A stretch of 64,000 bases of DNA from Acidimicrobiales bacterium (GTDB lineage: Bacteria > Actinomycetota > Acidimicrobiia > Acidimicrobiales > Poriferisodalaceae), in assembly GCA_041394185.1 (NCBI GenBank), contig JAWKIQ010000004.1, positions 310,001 to 374,000 on the forward strand. The letters run 5' to 3'. Shown one piece after another: positions 60,995 to 64,000 of the stretch. The notes below the pieces were generated by a model that saw nothing but the letters and a program-made list of their open reading frames with translations, made no database searches and was not told the origin of the DNA. Each line of letters opens with the position of its first letter. Positions within the stretch are counted from its first letter, which is position 1. Both the position numbers and the translations under genes were made by a program.

Positions 60995-61758
60995 GACATG
61001 ACCCCGATCTCTTCGAGCAGGTCGACCACGGCTGCTGCGGCCTCGGGCCCGTGACCGAGGACGACGGTTTGCGAGGCGCGCTCGGGTGGCCGCACCAGGG
61101 TCACCAGCGACAGGCCGCCCGGTTGGGCGCTGGGCTGCATGACCTTGACCTCGGCCTTCTTCGATGCGAGTCGGCCGCGCATGGTGGGGTAGCGGGGCAG
61201 GTTGATGCCCTCCTTGATGCCCACCACTGCGGGCAGCGGCAGGCTGTAGGTCTCGCGACCTGCATCGGCCTCGCGTTCGACGTGGACGCTGCCGTCGTCG
61301 ACCGCCAGACCCTTGGCGCCGTTGACCATCGGGCGACCCAGCGCGTGCGCCACCCTGATGCCGACCTGGAAGCCGCCGCTGTCGGCCGACTCGTTGCCGA
61401 ACAACACCAGATCGAAGGCGCCGCCTTCGGATTCGAGCTGTTCAATCGCCGCCGCAATGGCGGCTGCCGTGCGCTGAGGGTCCCATTCGGTGCCGTCGGT
61501 GACCAACAGCACGCCGCTGTGCATGCCCACGCTGGCGGCGTAGCGAAGCTGCTCTTCGGCCTCGGCGGGGCCCAAGGTCAGCACCATCGCCTCGCCACCG
61601 TGCTGGTCGATCAGCTGGGCCGCCGCCTCCACCGCACACTCTTCGTGTGGGCTGGTGGTGAAGCCGAGGTTGGTGGCGTCGACGGCCTGGCCGTCGGCGG
61701 TGATGTTGATCTTGGCGCCCGGCGCGGGCACCCGCTTGACGCAGACCAGAACCCTCAC
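60991..61758 (-). CDS. etfB: electron transfer flavoprotein beta subunit
   Basis: 255 aa, GTG start at 61758. It starts RVLVCVKRVPAPGAKINITA, contains SPHEECAVEAAAQLIDQHGG, VTDGTEWDPQRTAAAIAAAI and the ETF-beta signature around VVGIKEGINLPRYPTMRGRL. GTGA overlap (61755-61758) with the upstream dehydrogenase gene implies a dehydrogenase-ETF unit. Confidence 0.92.
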   Translation of the reverse strand: MRVLVCVKRVPAPGAKINITADGQAVDATNLGFTTSPHEECAVEAAAQLIDQHGGEAMVLTLGPAEAEEQLRYAASVGMHSGVLLVTDGTEWDPQRTAAAIAAAIEQLESEGGAFDLVLFGNESADSGGFQVGIRVAHALGRPMVNGAKGLAVDDGSVHVEREADAGRETYSLPLPAVVGIKEGINLPRYPTMRGRLASKKAEVKVMQPSAQPGGLSLVTLVRPPERASQTVVLGHGPEAAAAVVDLLEEIGVMS

Positions 61759-64000
61759 GACTTGAGCCGCGAATCGTCGGGGTCGAATGGGCCGTCCTGG
61801 CCCACGACCTTCACGGGGAACAGCTCGTTCATGTACATGACCTGCAGGTCGGTGCCTGGCACGGCCAGCTCGCGGGGCAGATACGCCATGACGATCTGCT
61901 TGCCAACCGACGGGCCATAGGTGGCCGAGGTGACGCGCGAGACCCTGCCGTGCGAATCGCGGATTGGCTGTCCGTCGAGGGTGAGGATCGGTTCGTTGCC
62001 GCCCTGAAGCCAGCGGGTGCGGCCCGAAGAGTCGGTTGCGTCCTCGACCGTCAGGCAGCTCATGAGCACCTCGGGCTCGCCGGCGGCGCGGGCGGCAAGA
62101 TAGGCCTCCTTGCCGATGAAGTCCGCCGACTTGACCTTGGGCCGGGCCAGACCGGCCTCGAGCGGGTTGTACTCGCTCTCCAGTTCGGCACCCTGGAGGC
62201 GGTAGCCCTTCTCGATGCGGCCCGAGCTGCCATAGACACCGCCGCCGGTGGGGCGCAGGCCGTATTGGTCGCGGCCGTTGGCCATCAGCGCATCCCAGAC
62301 CAGGGGGGCCTGATCCCAGGGCAGATAGATCTCCCAGCCGGTGTCGCCCACGTACGAGATACGGAAGAGATAACCGTCGACGTCGACATCGCCGCAGCGC
62401 AGCGTGCAGTCGACCATGGCTCCGTAGGGCGAGCCGGCGTGGCTGAGGTCTTGGTCGGTCAGGGTGGCCAGCACCGCCGGTGCGTTGGGCCCCCACAGGC
62501 CGATGGTCGACACCTGGTGGGTGCGGTCGGTGACCGTCACCGAGCCGTCGCGGGGCATGTACGTGCGAATCCAGTGCATGTCGCGCCCGCCGTCGAACAC
62601 ACCCGTGACGACCCGCACGGTGTCTTCGGCGATGCGCTGCATGGTGAGGTCGGAGTGGAAGCCGCCGTCTGGTGTCAGCCATGGGGTATAGGTGGCCCGC
62701 CCGACCGGGCCGATCTTGTTGACCGCCAGGCGGTCGGCGAACTCGACCGCGCCGGGCCCAGACAGGTCGATGATCTGGAACGCCGACAGATCGACCATGC
62801 CGCAGTTCTCGCGCATGTTCAGGTGTTCGCCCGCTGTGATGGGGCTCCACCAGCGGTTGTCCCACTCGACCTCGCGTTCGGTGATGCCGTAGCGCTCGGC
62901 CAGGTCGGCGTTGGACCCGTACCACTGGGGGCGCTCCCAGGTGCGGGCCTGGAAGAAGAACGCGTCCAACTCCTGCTGGCGGCTGTAGAAGGGCGATACC
63001 TCGAGGTTGCGCCTGCTGGCCCACTGCTCGGCCGGGTGGACGATGCCGTAGGTCTTGTTGAAGTGTTCCTCTGCTCGCGCCCAGATGTGATCGTCGCCGC
63101 GCTCTTGTGGGTAGAAGCGTGCGATGTCGGCGCCGTGGGCGTCGATGACGCGGGGATAGCCGTAGGTCATCCACTCGGCCACCACCTGGGCCATGCCCGG
63201 CCCTTCCTTCACCCACACCGCGGCCGCCGACCACAGGTTGGCGACCTCGACGGTTTCGCCCAGGCAGGGCATGGCGTCTGGGGTCAGCGACAGCAACCCG
63301 TTGATGGCGTACTTGATCTCGGCGTCGCCCAGCATGTCCATCAGCTCGATGGCCTGTTCCATCTGGGGGTCGAAGTCGTCCTGGGTGAACGGCATCTCGG
63401 TGGGCGACAGTGCGGCCTCATCGTTGGAGGGGATGGTGTCGGGGTGGTGCAGGATCGGCCGGTGGGCGTACGACCCGACCTCCATCGACCCCGCCGACTG
63501 GCGCTCGTAGCAGAACGTGTCCATGTCGCGGATGATCGGGTAGCCGATCTCGGAGTTGGTCTCGACCAGCACATCGATGGGGCCCACGTCGGCCATCTGG
63601 TGAACTGCGGGCACCAGTGGGATGGTGGCGCCTGCCATGTTGGCGACCCGGTTAGACCACACACCAGAGGCGATCACCACGTATTCGGCCTCGATGCGGC
63701 CCTTGTCGGTGACCACGGCCGACACCTTCTTGCGGCCGGTCGCGGGCTCGTCGACGGTTTCGATGTCGAGAACCTCGGTGTTGGCGAACACCTGCAAGCC
63801 GGCCTTCTCGATGGCCTCGTTGCGGAACAGGGTGCCGGTGTCGAGCGAGTCGACCACGGAAACCGAGGGGCAGTAGAACCCGCCCAAGATGACTTCCTCG
63901 TCGATGAACGGCACCAGCTCCTTGACCTCGGTGGGGGTCAGGAGCTTGGCCTCGACACCCCAGGCGGTGGCGCTGGTCATGCGGCGCCGAAGCTCGTTCA
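61755..64000 (-). CDS. FAD-dependent dimethylglycine/sarcosine dehydrogenase-like protein, N-terminus cut by window edge
   Basis: At least 748 codons; the N-terminal FAD-binding strand is outside the window. The visible part has the DAO-type FAD domain (TPTEVKELVPFIDEEVILGG, YVVIASGVWSNRVANMAGAT) and then a GcvT-like folate domain (MVDLSAFQIIDLSGPGAVEF, YVGDTGWEIYLPWDQAPLVW) with its C-terminal barrel. This is the layout of dimethylglycine and sarcosine dehydrogenases, which oxidise N-methyl groups and transfer the C1 unit to THF. The ETF subunits follow directly downstream, so it likely feeds them electrons. Confidence 0.85.
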   Translation of the reverse strand, partial: NELRRRMTSATAWGVEAKLLTPTEVKELVPFIDEEVILGGFYCPSVSVVDSLDTGTLFRNEAIEKAGLQVFANTEVLDIETVDEPATGRKKVSAVVTDKGRIEAEYVVIASGVWSNRVANMAGATIPLVPAVHQMADVGPIDVLVETNSEIGYPIIRDMDTFCYERQSAGSMEVGSYAHRPILHHPDTIPSNDEAALSPTEMPFTQDDFDPQMEQAIELMDMLGDAEIKYAINGLLSLTPDAMPCLGETVEVANLWSAAAVWVKEGPGMAQVVAEWMTYGYPRVIDAHGADIARFYPQERGDDHIWARAEEHFNKTYGIVHPAEQWASRRNLEVSPFYSRQQELDAFFFQARTWERPQWYGSNADLAERYGITEREVEWDNRWWSPITAGEHLNMRENCGMVDLSAFQIIDLSGPGAVEFADRLAVNKIGPVGRATYTPWLTPDGGFHSDLTMQRIAEDTVRVVTGVFDGGRDMHWIRTYMPRDGSVTVTDRTHQVSTIGLWGPNAPAVLATLTDQDLSHAGSPYGAMVDCTLRCGDVDVDGYLFRISYVGDTGWEIYLPWDQAPLVWDALMANGRDQYGLRPTGGGVYGSSGRIEKGYRLQGAELESEYNPLEAGLARPKVKSADFIGKEAYLAARAAGEPEVLMSCLTVEDATDSSGRTRWLQGGNEPILTLDGQPIRDSHGRVSRVTSATYGPSVGKQIVMAYLPRELAVPGTDLQVMYMNELFPVKVVGQDGPFDPDDSRLKS

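Overview
The window is GC-rich with tightly packed, often overlapping genes (ATGA, GTGA and TTGA junctions). It carries F420-type oxidoreductases (two LLM-class, one PPOX-class), an Eis-like acetyltransferase, a DUF222/HNH (13E12-type) protein, DUF4389 and DUF1697 proteins, and many acyl-CoA enzymes. Together these suggest a free-living actinomycete, most likely of the Acidimicrobiia; the class is inferred from gene content only.

Layout. 1-16.3 kb is mostly housekeeping and lipid-type metabolism: a truncated SDR, an enoyl-CoA hydratase, CoA transferase, double-hotdog protein, ECF sigma/anti-sigma pair, DUF169, YqeY, Eis-like GNAT, aldo/keto reductase, IMPase, NUDIX and two MFS carriers. At 3617-4174 lies an AhpD-like gene whose only interruption is an in-frame TGA at the second position of its CxxC motif. 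A hairpin resembling the E. coli fdhF SECIS follows at the same spacing, so I read it as a selenoprotein. 16.35-19.6 kb is a tRNA-Val followed by a lower-GC stretch of lipoprotein and hypothetical genes. 19.6-28.4 kb is a secondary-metabolite locus. On the minus strand are a carrier-protein/left-handed beta-helix membrane protein (Pls/PosA type, split by an in-frame TAA), a half condensation domain, and an A-T-TE-TauD synthetase. Divergently on the plus strand are a small helical protein, a radical SAM/SPASM enzyme and a 96-aa precursor-like peptide.

28.4-44.9 kb returns to metabolism and regulation: epoxide hydrolase, cyclophilin, LLM oxidoreductase, a TetR/MFS pair whose transporter has a His-rich tail, CNNM-type protein, a eukaryote-like tandem phosphofructokinase, a VapBC pair, acyl-CoA synthetase, and an OmpR-type regulator with a soluble GAF histidine kinase. 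44.9-54.8 kb holds an FGGY sugar kinase, a PLP-dependent lyase/decarboxylase, a GH38 alpha-mannosidase, PhyH dioxygenase, esterase, rhodanese and a CaCA exchanger.

54.8-64 kb looks like one catabolic unit for a quaternary amine: CaiB-type CoA transferase, IclR regulator with a 9-bp inverted repeat downstream of it, corrinoid protein, MttB-family methyltransferase without pyrrolysine, MetF-like reductase, and (opposite strand) ETF alpha and beta plus a dimethylglycine/sarcosine-dehydrogenase-like flavoprotein that runs off the right edge. The inferred flow is betaine or methylamine to the corrinoid protein to tetrahydrofolate, with electrons from the remaining N-methyl groups passing to ETF.
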